Assembly (NCBI RefSeq): GCF_003671495.1
Contig: NZ_RCHN01000003.1
Coordinates: 1 to 64,000, forward strand
DNA length: 64,000 nucleotides
Direction of reading: 5' to 3'
Origin: Ketobacter sp.
GTDB lineage: Bacteria > Pseudomonadota > Gammaproteobacteria > Pseudomonadales > Ketobacteraceae
Each line of letters begins with the position of its first letter. Position 1 is the first letter of the stretch. This document shows, one piece after another, positions 34,390 to 44,460 of this stretch. Under the pieces are notes generated by a model that saw nothing but the letters and a program-made list of their open reading frames with translations, made no database searches and was not told the origin of the DNA. Both the position numbers and the translations under genes were made by a program.

Positions 34390-35132
34390 CAGAACGCCTT
34401 CTCGATCACGGCGTCGGGCATGAAGGGAATGACCCGCCCCAACACCGACCAGGGCAGGGCCGGAACAATGATGTTGGACTTGCCTTTGACGATGCCGTCG
34501 ACAATGTCCCGCGCTGCCTGTTCAGCGCTGATGACAAACGGATATTTTTCCATGTTGGGAGCGATTTCGGTTTTGACAAAGCCCGGATGCACGGCGATCA
34601 CCTGAATGCCGTGTTTTTTCAGCTCAATCCGGGTGGTGTCCAGATAACTGCTGAAGCCGGCCTTGGAAGCGGAATAGGCCGCGCTGCCGGGAATGCCCCG
34701 GAACGCCGACACCGACGAGATGCCCACCGCCGTGCCCCCACCCTGTTGGCGGAACAGACGTGCGGCAGCGTCGATGGTGGCCATGCCCCCCACCAGGTTG
34801 ACCTGGATGATCTGCTGATCACGGCTAAAGTCACCGGCACCGGTTTTATTCACCCCGGTGATGCCCGCATTGGCAATCACACAATCCAGGTGCCCCAGCA
34901 ATGACTGCGCCTGCTCCAGGGTCGGGTAGAGGGTTTCCGTCTGGGCCACATCCAGCGCCAGGCAATGCACCTGCAGCGCGGGGTATTGGGCCCGGATGTC
35001 GTCTGCCAGCGCTTGCAGCAGCTCCAGCCGTCGCGCCAGCAACACCAGGTTCGCGCCACGGCGGGCAAACTCGTAGGCAATGGCTTTGCCGATGCCGGAA
35101 GAAGCGCCCGTTATTGCGACTGATTTGATCAT
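34389..35132 (-). CDS. Short-chain dehydrogenase/reductase
   Basis: A 247-residue SDR: TGASSGIG near residue 9, NAG in VIANAGITG, serine in SSVSAF and catalytic YSASK. A hydrophobic C-terminal region (IPFMPDAV) may lie against the membrane. The ATG at 35132 has a GGTGGTGA ribosome site; two codons upstream are less likely starts. Substrate unknown. Coupled to the Nudix gene. Confidence 0.85.
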   Translation of the reverse strand: MIKSVAITGASSGIGKAIAYEFARRGANLVLLARRLELLQALADDIRAQYPALQVHCLALDVAQTETLYPTLEQAQSLLGHLDCVIANAGITGVNKTGAGDFSRDQQIIQVNLVGGMATIDAAARLFRQQGGGTAVGISSVSAFRGIPGSAAYSASKAGFSSYLDTTRIELKKHGIQVIAVHPGFVKTEIAPNMEKYPFVISAEQAARDIVDGIVKGKSNIIVPALPWSVLGRVIPFMPDAVIEKAF

Positions 35133-35185
35133 GAGATTCACCACCAGGATGCGTTGCCAGAAGCGGCTTGCAGGCCACTCCGGGC

Positions 35186-36814
35186 TTAATTTTCCGCTGT
35201 TTGATTTTGCTCTAAGGTAACAGATGGTTCCTGTGGATGCATCAGGTCATCAATTTCCTCAACCCGACGCAGCACCTTCATCATCTGCTGGGCAATGCGC
35301 CGATGCCACGCCACCCATTGCGTGGCCAGACTGACATCGCTGCTGAACACCGCATGCCCCCGCAGACGGGTGAACACATCCCGGTTGACCCGTTCCGCTT
35401 CTGCCAACACCTGCTCCAGGCGTTGCTGAATGCGCAGGTGATCCTCTTCCGCCGCCACCGCCTGAATAAATTCGCGAAAGCTCAGTTCAAACGGCAGCAG
35501 TATCTGCTCAATGGCCGGATCTTTGGGGCGGGCGCCCTGTTGCAGGGTCAGTTGATACCATTGCAGGGCATTGAGCAGGCTCTGACTGGATTTGATGATT
35601 TTACTGAACGCATCGGCGTTGATGGGGGCCATGGGTTGACGCAGCGTGGCCACCACATAGCCGTCGAACTGTTCCAACAGGCGCTGCAGCTGCTCGATCT
35701 GGTCGTGGGTATCCGGCCCCTTCTCCTCCCGCACAATCACCGAGGCCACCAGCTGCGCCAGGTTGTCCAGCTCCTTACTGATGGACTGTAATGCCAACGG
35801 CGGCATCGAGACGATGTTCTTGTCCAGGTAGCGCAACTGAAAATGCGCACCCTCCCGCTTTTTAAAGCGCCGGGTCAGCATGCGGGTCACCCGCGGCTCC
35901 AGCGGGATCATGATCAGCACCCCCAACAGGTTGAACAGGGAATGGTATATGGCCAGCCAGAACGCTGCGTTGCCGCCGGCCAGCTCGCGGTTGTAGGCGG
36001 TTGTGAATACCGTGGACACCAGCGGCAGCAACAACAGTGCCACCGCCGCCGCCACCACATTGAAACTGACGTGCGCCCAGGCCACCCGCTTGGCGTTGGC
36101 AGTGGCACCGATGGTGGCCAGCAGCGCCGTGGAGGTGGTGCCCACATTGGCGCCAATCACCGCCGCCGCACCCAACGGCAGCGGAATCACCCCGCCGTTC
36201 ACCAGCGTCAGGATCATCGCCATGGAGGCACTGGAGGACTGCATCACCACCGTCATCAGAAAGCCCATCAGCAGCAGGATAATCACGTGCTGCAGATCGA
36301 AACTGCCTTCGTCCAGAAACAGGAATTGTTCCTCGTAGCCTTTCATGCTGGCCTGCATAAAATCCAGACCCACGAACAACAGGCCGAAACCCGCCAGAGC
36401 TCCCCCCAGCGCGCGCCACTGGGCCTGCTTGGACAGAATGTGGATGAACGCCCCCAACCCCACCATGGGCAGCGCGAACACCTGCACATTGATTTTGAAA
36501 CCGATCAACGCCACGATCCAGGCGGTCATGGTGGTGCCCACGTTACTGCCGAACACCACCCACACCGCCTGCCCCATGGTCAACAGGCGGGCGTTGACAA
36601 AGCCAATGGTGGCCACGGTGATCACACTGGAACTCTGCACCAGCGCCGTCAGCAGAAAGCCGGAAAAGAAGCCCCGCCGTTTGGTATTGGTCCCCCGATG
36701 CAGGTACTCATCCAGCTTTTCCCCGGCGGATTGTTTCAGACCGTCGGTGAGATAGATCATACCCAGCAAAAATATGCCGACGCCGCCCAACACGGTGCCC
36801 AGTGCCACAAGCAT
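35186..36814 (-). CDS. Na/Pi cotransporter with PhoU-like C-terminal domain
   Basis: A 542-residue inner-membrane protein. It has about eight to nine membrane segments in the first 310 residues, with the two inverted QSSS repeats (ALVQSSSVIT and VVMQSSSASM) and the paired SNVGTT/ANVGTT segments that form the sodium/phosphate path. A soluble helical PhoU-like domain (about 350-530) follows. The ATG at 36814 has an AGGGA ribosome site at ideal spacing; a GTG at 36859 would add 15 residues. It could import or export phosphate. No pho box was found. Confidence 0.85.
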   Translation of the reverse strand: MLVALGTVLGGVGIFLLGMIYLTDGLKQSAGEKLDEYLHRGTNTKRRGFFSGFLLTALVQSSSVITVATIGFVNARLLTMGQAVWVVFGSNVGTTMTAWIVALIGFKINVQVFALPMVGLGAFIHILSKQAQWRALGGALAGFGLLFVGLDFMQASMKGYEEQFLFLDEGSFDLQHVIILLLMGFLMTVVMQSSSASMAMILTLVNGGVIPLPLGAAAVIGANVGTTSTALLATIGATANAKRVAWAHVSFNVVAAAVALLLLPLVSTVFTTAYNRELAGGNAAFWLAIYHSLFNLLGVLIMIPLEPRVTRMLTRRFKKREGAHFQLRYLDKNIVSMPPLALQSISKELDNLAQLVASVIVREEKGPDTHDQIEQLQRLLEQFDGYVVATLRQPMAPINADAFSKIIKSSQSLLNALQWYQLTLQQGARPKDPAIEQILLPFELSFREFIQAVAAEEDHLRIQQRLEQVLAEAERVNRDVFTRLRGHAVFSSDVSLATQWVAWHRRIAQQMMKVLRRVEEIDDLMHPQEPSVTLEQNQTAEN

Positions 36815-37000
36815 ACGATTCCCTTTTTTGGTTGGTAAAACGAGTTCCAGTTTAGCCACCGGACCGGGTGGCCATCTTAGACCCTGATCAACGCCTGGTC
36901 ATTCTGCCGCTGCATTATTTCATTCAGCTGAACCCCCCAAGGCCGGAGATCTGATTCAGCTCATATTCAGTTTGCAGCGCCTATGGTATAAACACGCCCA

Positions 37001-37016
37001 GTGGGCAATGGCCCAC
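37001..37016 (+). other. 5'-leader hairpin of the barrel protein gene
   Basis: GTGGGC (37001-37006) and GCCCAC (37011-37016) form a 6-bp stem with a tetraloop, 24 bp before the ATG and about 9 bp after a TATAAA -10-like hexamer (36987-36992). It may protect the mRNA 5' end. Confidence 0.35.
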
Positions 37017-37039
37017 CTTTGACCAACGGAGAGAATATC

Positions 37040-37576
37040 ATGAATAAAACAGTAACCCATTCCGCCTTTGCCCTGGCCCTGTTGGCCGCCGGTTCCGCCA
37101 TGGCCGCCGATCCTTACGTAGGCGGCAGTGTGTTGTTTGTGGATGCGGAATTTCAAGACATCAGCGAAGAGGCCTCCCTCACCGGCATCACCGGCCGCCT
37201 GGGCAGCATGATGAACGACAATATCGGAGGTGAAGTGCGGGTGTCCCTGGGGGTTGGTGACGACAGTATCGGTTCAGGTATTTTTGACACTGACGTAGAA
37301 TTGAACAGCATGATCGGCGGCTATTTGCGAGCAGGTGCGCCAGTGGGCTCGGGTTTTTTCCCTTATGCAGTACTGGGCTTCACCCGCACGGAACTGGAAT
37401 ATTCCAATGACTACTTCGGTAGTGATTCCGAAAGCGAAACCGATGTTTCCTGGGGCTTCGGCGCTGATCTGAGCCTAGATCGCAAAATGAGCCTGAACGT
37501 GGAATACATGAACTACTACGACAAGGACGGTGTGGAGATCAGCGGATTTTCCATCGGCATAGCCAGCAAAATATAA
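37040..37576 (+). CDS. Small outer-membrane beta-barrel protein
   Basis: A 178-residue protein with a signal peptide (cleavage after AMA near residue 22) followed by alternating beta-strands of the eight-stranded opacity/OmpA-like barrel type, ending in a hydrophobic strand (SIGIASKI). GGAGAG precedes the ATG. Function unknown; adhesion or general stability are typical roles. It converges on mshQ with a 10-bp gap. Confidence 0.75.
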   Translation: MNKTVTHSAFALALLAAGSAMAADPYVGGSVLFVDAEFQDISEEASLTGITGRLGSMMNDNIGGEVRVSLGVGDDSIGSGIFDTDVELNSMIGGYLRAGAPVGSGFFPYAVLGFTRTELEYSNDYFGSDSESETDVSWGFGADLSLDRKMSLNVEYMNYYDKDGVEISGFSIGIASKI

Positions 37577-37586
37577 CGGCCGCGCC

Positions 37587-40500
37587 TCAGCGGAAACGTT
37601 CCCGGCGGAACAGCACAGGCTGGTTCGCCGGTTGCCCTACAAAGGTGGCCACCCCGGCCGGGTCTTCACTGGCCCCATCACCATCAACATCAAACTGCAG
37701 CCAGGTCTCCGGCACCCAGTTCAACAGCACACTGCCGGCGTTGGCCGTATTGCCCTGGTAGCCAGGGGCGCTCAGCGTGCTGATGTAATATCCCGGATAA
37801 CCGGTGACCGTACTCACACTGGTTTCTCCCGCATTGAGCTCACCACTGTAATTGCTTAAAGACAAATCCGCGGACTGCACCAGGGTGCCGCTGCAGGTGG
37901 TGAAATCATCGTCTTCGTTCAACTGGAACCGGGCGCTGCTGTTCCAGTACTGCAGGCGTAACGTCACCGGCAGGGGCGTCAGCACGCTGCCCAGGGCGCT
38001 GTCCACCCAGGCCCGGCCCCAACGGATGTCGGTGCCGGTGATGTCGTCGATCAGGTAATCCGCACAACTGCCGTTGGGTTGACCCGAGGCCTGATAACAG
38101 GCTCCGTCATCATCGGTGAGGGCAGCCGCCGTTAACCGATAATCCAGGGCCGGGCTGTAGGGCACATCTCCACCATCCGGGGTGAGGTTCAATTTGTTCA
38201 GGATCAGGCTGTGGTCACCGGTCACCACCACACCATTGCCGTCATAGTCACTGTTGACACTCCAGGCTCTGCTCACCGTGGCGCTGTTTTCCGTCAGGCA
38301 ACCGGCCACCACCGCGCCCCCGCTTTCACAGGCGGAACCCGTGGGCAGGCTGCTGACGTCCAGCACAATGCTGTGGGTCGGTACATCCAGTTTCCAAAAG
38401 TCCGCGCTGTAGTTCTCCGTGACATCGCCATTCATGTTAAAGGCCTGCACCGTGATCAGAGGTTCCGAATCAAAACCGAACGGCTGGCCTTGATAGGTGA
38501 ACGGGCAGGTCCAGCTGCCGGTGGCATCCCGCAGCGCCGGACCATTGTCCGTCGCCGAGAAATAAGCCGGATAGAAGCGCCCCACATTGGCAATCTGCCC
38601 GCGCACATTGGCGGCGCCCAGATAGCTGGTATCCGCCAGCACGCCATTGAGCTGGACGATACCCACTTCGTCATAGCGTACGGTGGTGGCGGCCGTGCCC
38701 GCGCTGAATCCACTCACCGTGGTGGTGCCCAACAGGCCGGGGTCATGTGCTTCGGCTGCAGCGGGTAACAACAGTGTCGCACTTAAGGCCACCGATTCGG
38801 CAGCGCCGTTTTGTTCCTGGCCGAAGGCGGCTGTAACCGGATTATCCGACAGGTTGGCGCCCGGGTCAGGGTGATGATCGCCGTCGCTGTCTTCAGCGGA
38901 TTGATCCGGACGATAACCCACAGCGGTCACATTCAGCGTAAAACTTTCCCCCGCCCGCACATAAGCACCGCCATTGGCATCGACGGCGGCGGGGTTGCCC
39001 ACGGCCTCCAGATAAAAACCAAAGGGGCGCACGGTGAACGGGCTTAGGCTGCCTTCGATGGGCAACGGATTGTTATTGATATCCAACAGCAATCCGCTGC
39101 TGTCGTCCTTCAGTGTCAGGCCATACTGACCCACATCGGTGGTCACCCAATCGGCGAACGCCTCACCCGCGCTGAAATTCAGGGTCACATTATTGGCGGC
39201 CGGTTCAGCGTTGGGCAATGCCTGATTAGCGCCGGTGGTGGTGATGGCCGGAGCCGCACCGCCGGGGTCTTCCGCACTGCGGCTGATCCAGGCTTTCAGA
39301 TCGATATCCCCCTGGTATTCGGTGAACAGACCGCAACGGCCGGTGCTGGGGTCCAGGCGCAATGCCTGTACCCGCAACGCATGATCACGGCCAGCCACAA
39401 AATCCGACCCCCAGGCATCCACCACATCAATCTGCAGCGCGTTTTCACTGAAGGTGATGGTGCCAGAAGTACCGGTGGCGGTGCCGCCGTTTTCGGTGGC
39501 CGTTACCGTCAACTGATCCGCATGGGTATTGCTGAGGTAGAGCTGGGCGCTGCCATTATCCCCGCTGACGAAGGTGTACTGCACCGCACCGTTATCATCG
39601 TTGTCGGGGTTGGGGCTCAACGATCCACTGGCGCTGGCGATGGACCAGTTCCCATGGGCGCTGCTGGTGGCAATGTCCACGGCGCCGGTGAAGGTGCTGT
39701 AGGTGCTGCCATCGGCTTGCGTGGCGGTGATGGTGACGGTGGTGGGGGCGCAGACACTGGCGCTGGCCGCCGCCGTAACCGTAAAGGCATCCAGGGCGTT
39801 GGCACAGGGATGGGTTTCGTTCATCACATCCTGCACGTCGGCCTGGGTCAGCGGTTGCTTGAAGATTTTCACTTCGTCAATCTGGCCCACCCAGTTGCGA
39901 TTAGTTAAGCCCTGATCAGCACCGATTTCCAATGGGTCCGCATTGGTGATCAGGGTCTCTCCGCTGTAGGTGCGGAACGCCACTTCATTGCCATCCAGAT
40001 AAATACTCTGGCGGCCGTCCGCATAGACAATGGCCACATGATGCCAGGTGTTGAGAGTAATACGGCTGGCACCGGAATCAAAGGAACGGGTACCCCCATT
40101 GCTGTTCCACCACCAGTAAATCGCGCCGTTGCGATCGATATGGAATTCGTAGTTTTCATCTTTCGACAGAATGGAGCGCAGCTCATTGCTGAACGAGCTC
40201 AAGTTGATCCAGGCGGTGACCGTAAGCTCGTCAGTCAGGTCCAGTGCCACGTTATCCTGAATGCGGATGAAGTTGCTGCCGTCCAGTTCCGCCCCGTTGC
40301 AGACCCGGGCCGGCGTACTGATGGCCCCGTTGACAATGTTGCCGTGCACATTGCCGCCGGCGCTGTCCAGCACTTCATTGGCAGTGCCGTTCCAGGTGGG
40401 GCCATCCAGGGTGTAATGCACCACCAGGCCGTTGGTGGCATCCGGGGCCGCCCGACAGGTGTTCAACGCGGCGGATGAGGTGCCATAGCTGCCGCTGTTG

Positions 40501-41768
40501 AGTCGCCACTGCAACTGGATTTCTCCATCTTCGCCATTGGCACTGCGGTTGTAGTACTCCAGCCGCAATGGATAACTGACGCCCGCCTCCAGGGCCATTC
40601 CGCTCCCCTGGTCCCAGGTGGCCGGGTGGTCGGTCCAATTATTGATGGTTCCGGTGCCACTGAGATCGTCCACCCACAGGCGTACGCCATCATCACTGTA
40701 GGTACGGAACTGGTACGTGCCGGTGCTGGCGGGAACAAAGTACCCTTCCCAACGCATGGAGAAACCGCTGGTGCCACTGCCAAAGGGGGTTTGATTGGAA
40801 TTCCAGCTGCCATAGACCTGGCTTTCCACCCGATACTCAGTCACCGGATCAGTGAGGGTGGAGTTGTAATAATATTCCCCCACCAATCCGGTTTGGGTGG
40901 TGGTGAAATACACCGAGGCACTGGCGCTGGCCAGTGTGGTGCCATCTTCATCAGCGATGTTGCTCACCGTCAGGGTGTAGTTCTCGCCTGCGGTCAACGG
41001 TGTCGCCAGTGTCAGGATCACCTCAAAGCCGTTGTCCGCCAGCTCGGCATCACTGATCCCGATCACCGTGCCGCTGTCTGCCTGCAATACATAATTGGAG
41101 GTCACTTCTGCCGAGGAGCTCAGGGCGGTTTGACCACTGGCATCACTGAAACTCACAATCAGTCGGTCGTTGGCACCGCACTCCAGGCTGACCATTTCCA
41201 GCACCGGCTCGGCGCCACCGCACAGGCTGCCGAAATCTGCATTGGCCACGGCGTTGGCGTCATAATTAATGCGGTTGGGGTTGTTAACCCACCCCTCTGC
41301 GGTCACGGTTCCATTGACCACCACATCGTTGTTGAGGTTCACATTACCGGTGGCATAAATGATGGCGTTGACATTAATGGTATTCCAGCTGGAGTTAAAA
41401 TTGAGGTCGCCATTGACGATAATGATCAGGTCTTCTGGGTCGCCGTTCTGGTTCAAATCCGTATTGCCACCGATGATCAGGTTACCGTTGATGTAGATGC
41501 GGGTACTTGGCCCGCCATTCACACTCAGGTCGCCGCTACTCTCACTGGAGGACGCGAAATGAAAATCGCCAGCCCCCAGGGTACGATTCAGGTTCAGTTG
41601 AGTGGTGCCGGTAAACGCCGGCAGGGTGGCCCGCGCCGTAGCCTGGGAAGTATCGCGGTCCGGCCAGATGGCCGCGCACTCCGCCGCCCACAGACGTGGG
41701 CTGACCAGCCACAGCAGCACCAACAGTAATACGCCAGGGCCTGCCCATAGATTGCGACTAATGCACAT
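37587..41768 (-). CDS. mshQ: MSHA biogenesis protein MshQ, large multidomain surface protein
   Basis: A 1393-residue exported protein, last gene of the MSHA operon. After a signal peptide (about 1-29) come a beta-helix-like stretch rich in NGNLIIGGN/NVNLNNDVVVNG repeats (about 60-175), an Ig-like domain (190-290), a PA14-type domain starting GLVGEYYYNSTL (about 295-440), a LamG/concanavalin-like domain (about 450-660), an Ig-like domain (about 670-780) and a C-terminal DUF6701 region typical of MshQ. PA14 and LamG modules usually bind carbohydrates, so a tip or surface adhesin role is plausible. It overlaps mshP by 11 bp. Confidence 0.85.
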   Translation of the reverse strand: MCISRNLWAGPGVLLLVLLWLVSPRLWAAECAAIWPDRDTSQATARATLPAFTGTTQLNLNRTLGAGDFHFASSSESSGDLSVNGGPSTRIYINGNLIIGGNTDLNQNGDPEDLIIIVNGDLNFNSSWNTINVNAIIYATGNVNLNNDVVVNGTVTAEGWVNNPNRINYDANAVANADFGSLCGGAEPVLEMVSLECGANDRLIVSFSDASGQTALSSSAEVTSNYVLQADSGTVIGISDAELADNGFEVILTLATPLTAGENYTLTVSNIADEDGTTLASASASVYFTTTQTGLVGEYYYNSTLTDPVTEYRVESQVYGSWNSNQTPFGSGTSGFSMRWEGYFVPASTGTYQFRTYSDDGVRLWVDDLSGTGTINNWTDHPATWDQGSGMALEAGVSYPLRLEYYNRSANGEDGEIQLQWRLNSGSYGTSSAALNTCRAAPDATNGLVVHYTLDGPTWNGTANEVLDSAGGNVHGNIVNGAISTPARVCNGAELDGSNFIRIQDNVALDLTDELTVTAWINLSSFSNELRSILSKDENYEFHIDRNGAIYWWWNSNGGTRSFDSGASRITLNTWHHVAIVYADGRQSIYLDGNEVAFRTYSGETLITNADPLEIGADQGLTNRNWVGQIDEVKIFKQPLTQADVQDVMNETHPCANALDAFTVTAAASASVCAPTTVTITATQADGSTYSTFTGAVDIATSSAHGNWSIASASGSLSPNPDNDDNGAVQYTFVSGDNGSAQLYLSNTHADQLTVTATENGGTATGTSGTITFSENALQIDVVDAWGSDFVAGRDHALRVQALRLDPSTGRCGLFTEYQGDIDLKAWISRSAEDPGGAAPAITTTGANQALPNAEPAANNVTLNFSAGEAFADWVTTDVGQYGLTLKDDSSGLLLDINNNPLPIEGSLSPFTVRPFGFYLEAVGNPAAVDANGGAYVRAGESFTLNVTAVGYRPDQSAEDSDGDHHPDPGANLSDNPVTAAFGQEQNGAAESVALSATLLLPAAAEAHDPGLLGTTTVSGFSAGTAATTVRYDEVGIVQLNGVLADTSYLGAANVRGQIANVGRFYPAYFSATDNGPALRDATGSWTCPFTYQGQPFGFDSEPLITVQAFNMNGDVTENYSADFWKLDVPTHSIVLDVSSLPTGSACESGGAVVAGCLTENSATVSRAWSVNSDYDGNGVVVTGDHSLILNKLNLTPDGGDVPYSPALDYRLTAAALTDDDGACYQASGQPNGSCADYLIDDITGTDIRWGRAWVDSALGSVLTPLPVTLRLQYWNSSARFQLNEDDDFTTCSGTLVQSADLSLSNYSGELNAGETSVSTVTGYPGYYISTLSAPGYQGNTANAGSVLLNWVPETWLQFDVDGDGASEDPAGVATFVGQPANQPVLFRRERFR

Positions 41769-42165
41769 CCAGAATCACCTCCACTGAACGGGACACATAA
41801 TCCGGCTGGGCCGGATCGTTGCCCATCACCGCCCGGGTGTTGATGGTGTAGATGACGCCGTTGCTGGCCCCTTCGGTATAGCTCAAACTGCTGCACGCCA
41901 GCGTGATGGCGAACCCGTTGATGGTGAAATTGGCAGGCACGGTGGGGCAGGCATTGCTCAGGTGGATGGAATACGCCGCCCACTCATTGGCGCTCTGGGC
42001 TGCCCAGTAGGCCCGCTTGCCCTGCAGGTTCAGGTTGGCAGTGGCGGTTTCCGATGACAGCAGGCGGGACATACTGGCCACCAGCAGCGTGACGATCACC
42101 ATCAGAAAAATCACCGCCGGCAGGGCGATACCCCGCCCCTTGCGCTTCACCCAAACACCATTCAT
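41758..42165 (-). CDS. mshP: MSHA biogenesis protein MshP
   Basis: A 135-residue PilX-like minor component with a short basic N-terminus and one hydrophobic helix (about 13-33, IALPAVIFLMVIVTLL). In place of the usual pilin cleavage glycine-phenylalanine it has GRGIALPA. Four-base overlap with mshO upstream. Identified by position and form. Confidence 0.8.
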   Translation of the reverse strand: MNGVWVKRKGRGIALPAVIFLMVIVTLLVASMSRLLSSETATANLNLQGKRAYWAAQSANEWAAYSIHLSNACPTVPANFTINGFAITLACSSLSYTEGASNGVIYTINTRAVMGNDPAQPDYVSRSVEVILDVH

Positions 42166-43019
42166 GGGCGGTTCTCCACATGAATAAAGCGCACCAGGGA
42201 AATGGACTCACTGCCCAGGCTCAGTTCCAACTCGATGGTTACCAGACCGTGCTGCTGATCCAGCGCCGTGTAACCAAACACACAATTGCTGACCGCATCC
42301 ACCAGCAGGGCAGTGGCGGCGGACGCCAAAGGGGCCAAAGCCGTGTTGGTGGGCTGACTGGACTGCAGGGGGTAACTTTGATAACGGCGCAAGGTACCGT
42401 CGGACAGGTTACACACATAGCTGCCGGCGCCATCCACAATATAAAAGCGGCTGGCGATGGAATCCTGGGAGAACTGAAACGGAGTGCTGAGTGAAATGAC
42501 CCCTGCCGCCGCTGACAGGGTCACTCCGGTTGCGGTGATCACATGGGAGCCCAGTGGTAATGAGCTGCCGTCACTGGCTGCCTGATACAGGTTGTAGCCA
42601 CTGGCCGCAGCCGCGCTGTTGGCGATCACCATGCGATTGCCCGCGGCCACCGCCGGCACACTGCCGAACACATCAAAGCTCTCATCCGCCACGGAAAAAT
42701 CCAGCACATCACCGGCACCACCGGTGGGAAACTTTCGATAGCGGCCGAACCCGCTGATCGGAACCCATTCAATGGCACTGCCGCTGACCCGAATGCTGTG
42801 GGGCACTGCATTACGCAGATCCCGCGCCATGCGACTGAGGGCCGCATCGGCCTTACCCACCAGCTCAGCCCGGCGCGCGGTGTCCACGTATCCCTGCATC
42901 TGTTGTGAAATGATGGTGGATGCCATCACCGCCACCACCCCCACCAGGGTAATGACGATGATCAGTTCCACCAGGGTGAACCCGGAGCAACCCTTAACTG
43001 CAGGCAGGATCGCTTTCAT
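42162..43019 (-). CDS. mshO: MSHA minor pilin MshO
   Basis: A 285-residue prepilin with the leader/cleavage site CSGFTLVELIIV near residue 12 and the usual hydrophobic helix, then a large globular beta-rich head. It is a PilW/GspJ-like minor pilin that probably sits in the initiation complex of the pilus. It overlaps mshD by 26 bp. Confidence 0.85.
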   Translation of the reverse strand: MKAILPAVKGCSGFTLVELIIVITLVGVVAVMASTIISQQMQGYVDTARRAELVGKADAALSRMARDLRNAVPHSIRVSGSAIEWVPISGFGRYRKFPTGGAGDVLDFSVADESFDVFGSVPAVAAGNRMVIANSAAAASGYNLYQAASDGSSLPLGSHVITATGVTLSAAAGVISLSTPFQFSQDSIASRFYIVDGAGSYVCNLSDGTLRRYQSYPLQSSQPTNTALAPLASAATALLVDAVSNCVFGYTALDQQHGLVTIELELSLGSESISLVRFIHVENRP

Positions 43020-43485
43020 AATCCGTGCGGTACCCCGTCAACGACATGGCATCCTGAATGGGATTGGTCACCGTGACGGTGACCTTCAGGGCGCAATGGG
43101 TGGGAATGGCTCCCAACTCGCCGGCAGCGATGTCAGCAACGCTGATGCTGACGCTGTAGCCATTCAAAGACGATACTGCGCTGCCATTGGGCAGCGTGAT
43201 ACTGGTACTGGAATAACCGTCGTAGTCGCAGACATTGTTGAACGTACTGCGGCCTCCGCTGGCCCCCGGACAACGGCTGTTGGTGGCGGAATCCAGAAAC
43301 GGCTTCTGCAGCACTTCCTCCAGATAGGATTCGGCAATGGCAATGGACTGCACGCGAATCATCGGATCGGCACTGCGGCCAACGATCGAGCTGTAGGAGG
43401 ACATCAGGGCAGCCACCAGAATGCCCGCCAGGGCGATGGCCATCACCAGTTCAATCAGGGTCATGCCTTTATGGCTGATATACAT
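42994..43485 (-). CDS. mshD: MSHA minor pilin MshD
   Basis: A 163-residue prepilin (GMTLIELVMAIALAG near the N-terminus, glycine before the cleavage bond) with a head containing several cysteines. The ATG at 43485 has an AGGTGA ribosome site inside the end of mshC; a GTG four codons up is possible. It overlaps mshC by 17 bp, so translation is coupled. Confidence 0.82.
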   Translation of the reverse strand: MYISHKGMTLIELVMAIALAGILVAALMSSYSSIVGRSADPMIRVQSIAIAESYLEEVLQKPFLDSATNSRCPGASGGRSTFNNVCDYDGYSSTSITLPNGSAVSSLNGYSVSISVADIAAGELGAIPTHCALKVTVTVTNPIQDAMSLTGYRTDYESDPACS

Positions 43486-43954
43486 AACCGGTTTCACCTA
43501 CTACCCGCAGTTCCCGCGCGCCCACACTGATGACGGCTTCGCCGGAAAAGATGGCGAGGCCACTGTTCATGGCCCGACCCTGGGGATCAAACAGCAACGG
43601 GTTCACCGTTGCGGAATAGGACACCCCAGCCGGCAACGGGCTCAGCTCGGTGTAGCTGCTGTCAAATCCATCCGGGTTGACCACCGCAGCACCGGAAAAC
43701 GCGGCACTGTTGCAGTCGCTGTCCACCGTGACGCTGAAACCCGAACCGCTGAACTGCACCTGTGTGATGCAACCGCTGCCCAAGGCTTTGGCCTGGGCAA
43801 AACGCACCGCCTGCGCCACGTCATCAAAAAAGGTGCGCTCATCGAACACATCCGTGGAAGCAAAACGGGGTCCGACCACAACAGCCAGGACCCCGATAAT
43901 GGTGATTACTGTGATGAGTTCGACCAGAGTGAAGCCGGAGCTATGCGATCTCAT
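43469..43954 (-). CDS. mshC: MSHA minor pilin MshC
   Basis: A 161-residue prepilin of the GspH/FimT type: leader MRSHSSG then FTLVELITVITIIGVLA, and a head with a disulfide-capable Cys pair. It lies 11 bp after the MshA-like pilin gene and is a likely minor component of the pilus tip. Confidence 0.82.
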   Translation of the reverse strand: MRSHSSGFTLVELITVITIIGVLAVVVGPRFASTDVFDERTFFDDVAQAVRFAQAKALGSGCITQVQFSGSGFSVTVDSDCNSAAFSGAAVVNPDGFDSSYTELSPLPAGVSYSATVNPLLFDPQGRAMNSGLAIFSGEAVISVGARELRVVGETGYVYQP

Positions 43955-43965
43955 CGAGGCACGTA

Positions 43966-44424
43966 TTAGGTACAGGTGTTAGGAGTACCTGAAGTCCACG
44001 TACCAATCACACTGAAAGTTGGGGCACTATTGGCTGCTGCTTCGGTATAGGTGAAGCAAGGGTCATTGTCAGCAGGAGTTCCTGGAGCCACAATAGTTGC
44101 TGTACCGGCCGCATTCGTCTCGCAATCAAAATCTGTATCCAGTTGACCGGCGGCGCAAATGGACTCAGCATCCGGATACAGGTTCACCAAACTAATAGCA
44201 GTGCCTTCCAATGTCACCGAGGCGGTTGCATCTTCTGCCAACGCAGCCGCATGACTGATAGCCGCGGCCGACTTGGCGGAACCCAGCGCCCCTTGCACGG
44301 CCGCAGTGGATGCCTCGTCACTCAGGTTCGCAAACCGTGGCAACGCGAACGCTGACAGAATACCCAGGATCACGATTACCATGATCAGTTCGATAAGGGT
44401 GAAACCCGATTGTTGCTTTTGCAT
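43966..44424 (-). CDS. mshA: Major MSHA pilin MshA-like
   Basis: A 152-residue type IV pilin with a very short leader (MQKQQSG) and FTLIELIMVIVILGILSAFALPRF. The head contains two Cys pairs, the last (DPCFTY to the C-terminal NTCT) like the disulfide-bounded loop of major pilins. The codon usage is less GC-rich than in neighbouring genes, often seen in highly expressed, variable surface pilins. It is the best candidate for the main fibre subunit. Confidence 0.8.
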   Translation of the reverse strand: MQKQQSGFTLIELIMVIVILGILSAFALPRFANLSDEASTAAVQGALGSAKSAAAISHAAALAEDATASVTLEGTAISLVNLYPDAESICAAGQLDTDFDCETNAAGTATIVAPGTPADNDPCFTYTEAAANSAPTFSVIGTWTSGTPNTCT

Positions 44425-44460
44425 TGTTCTAGCTCTCCTGTAAAACCTGTTATGAAATAC

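Noticed and set aside
40626-41729. 367-codon plus-strand frame opposite mshQ
   Set aside because: mshQ is continuous and in operon context; the antisense product has no recognisable fold.
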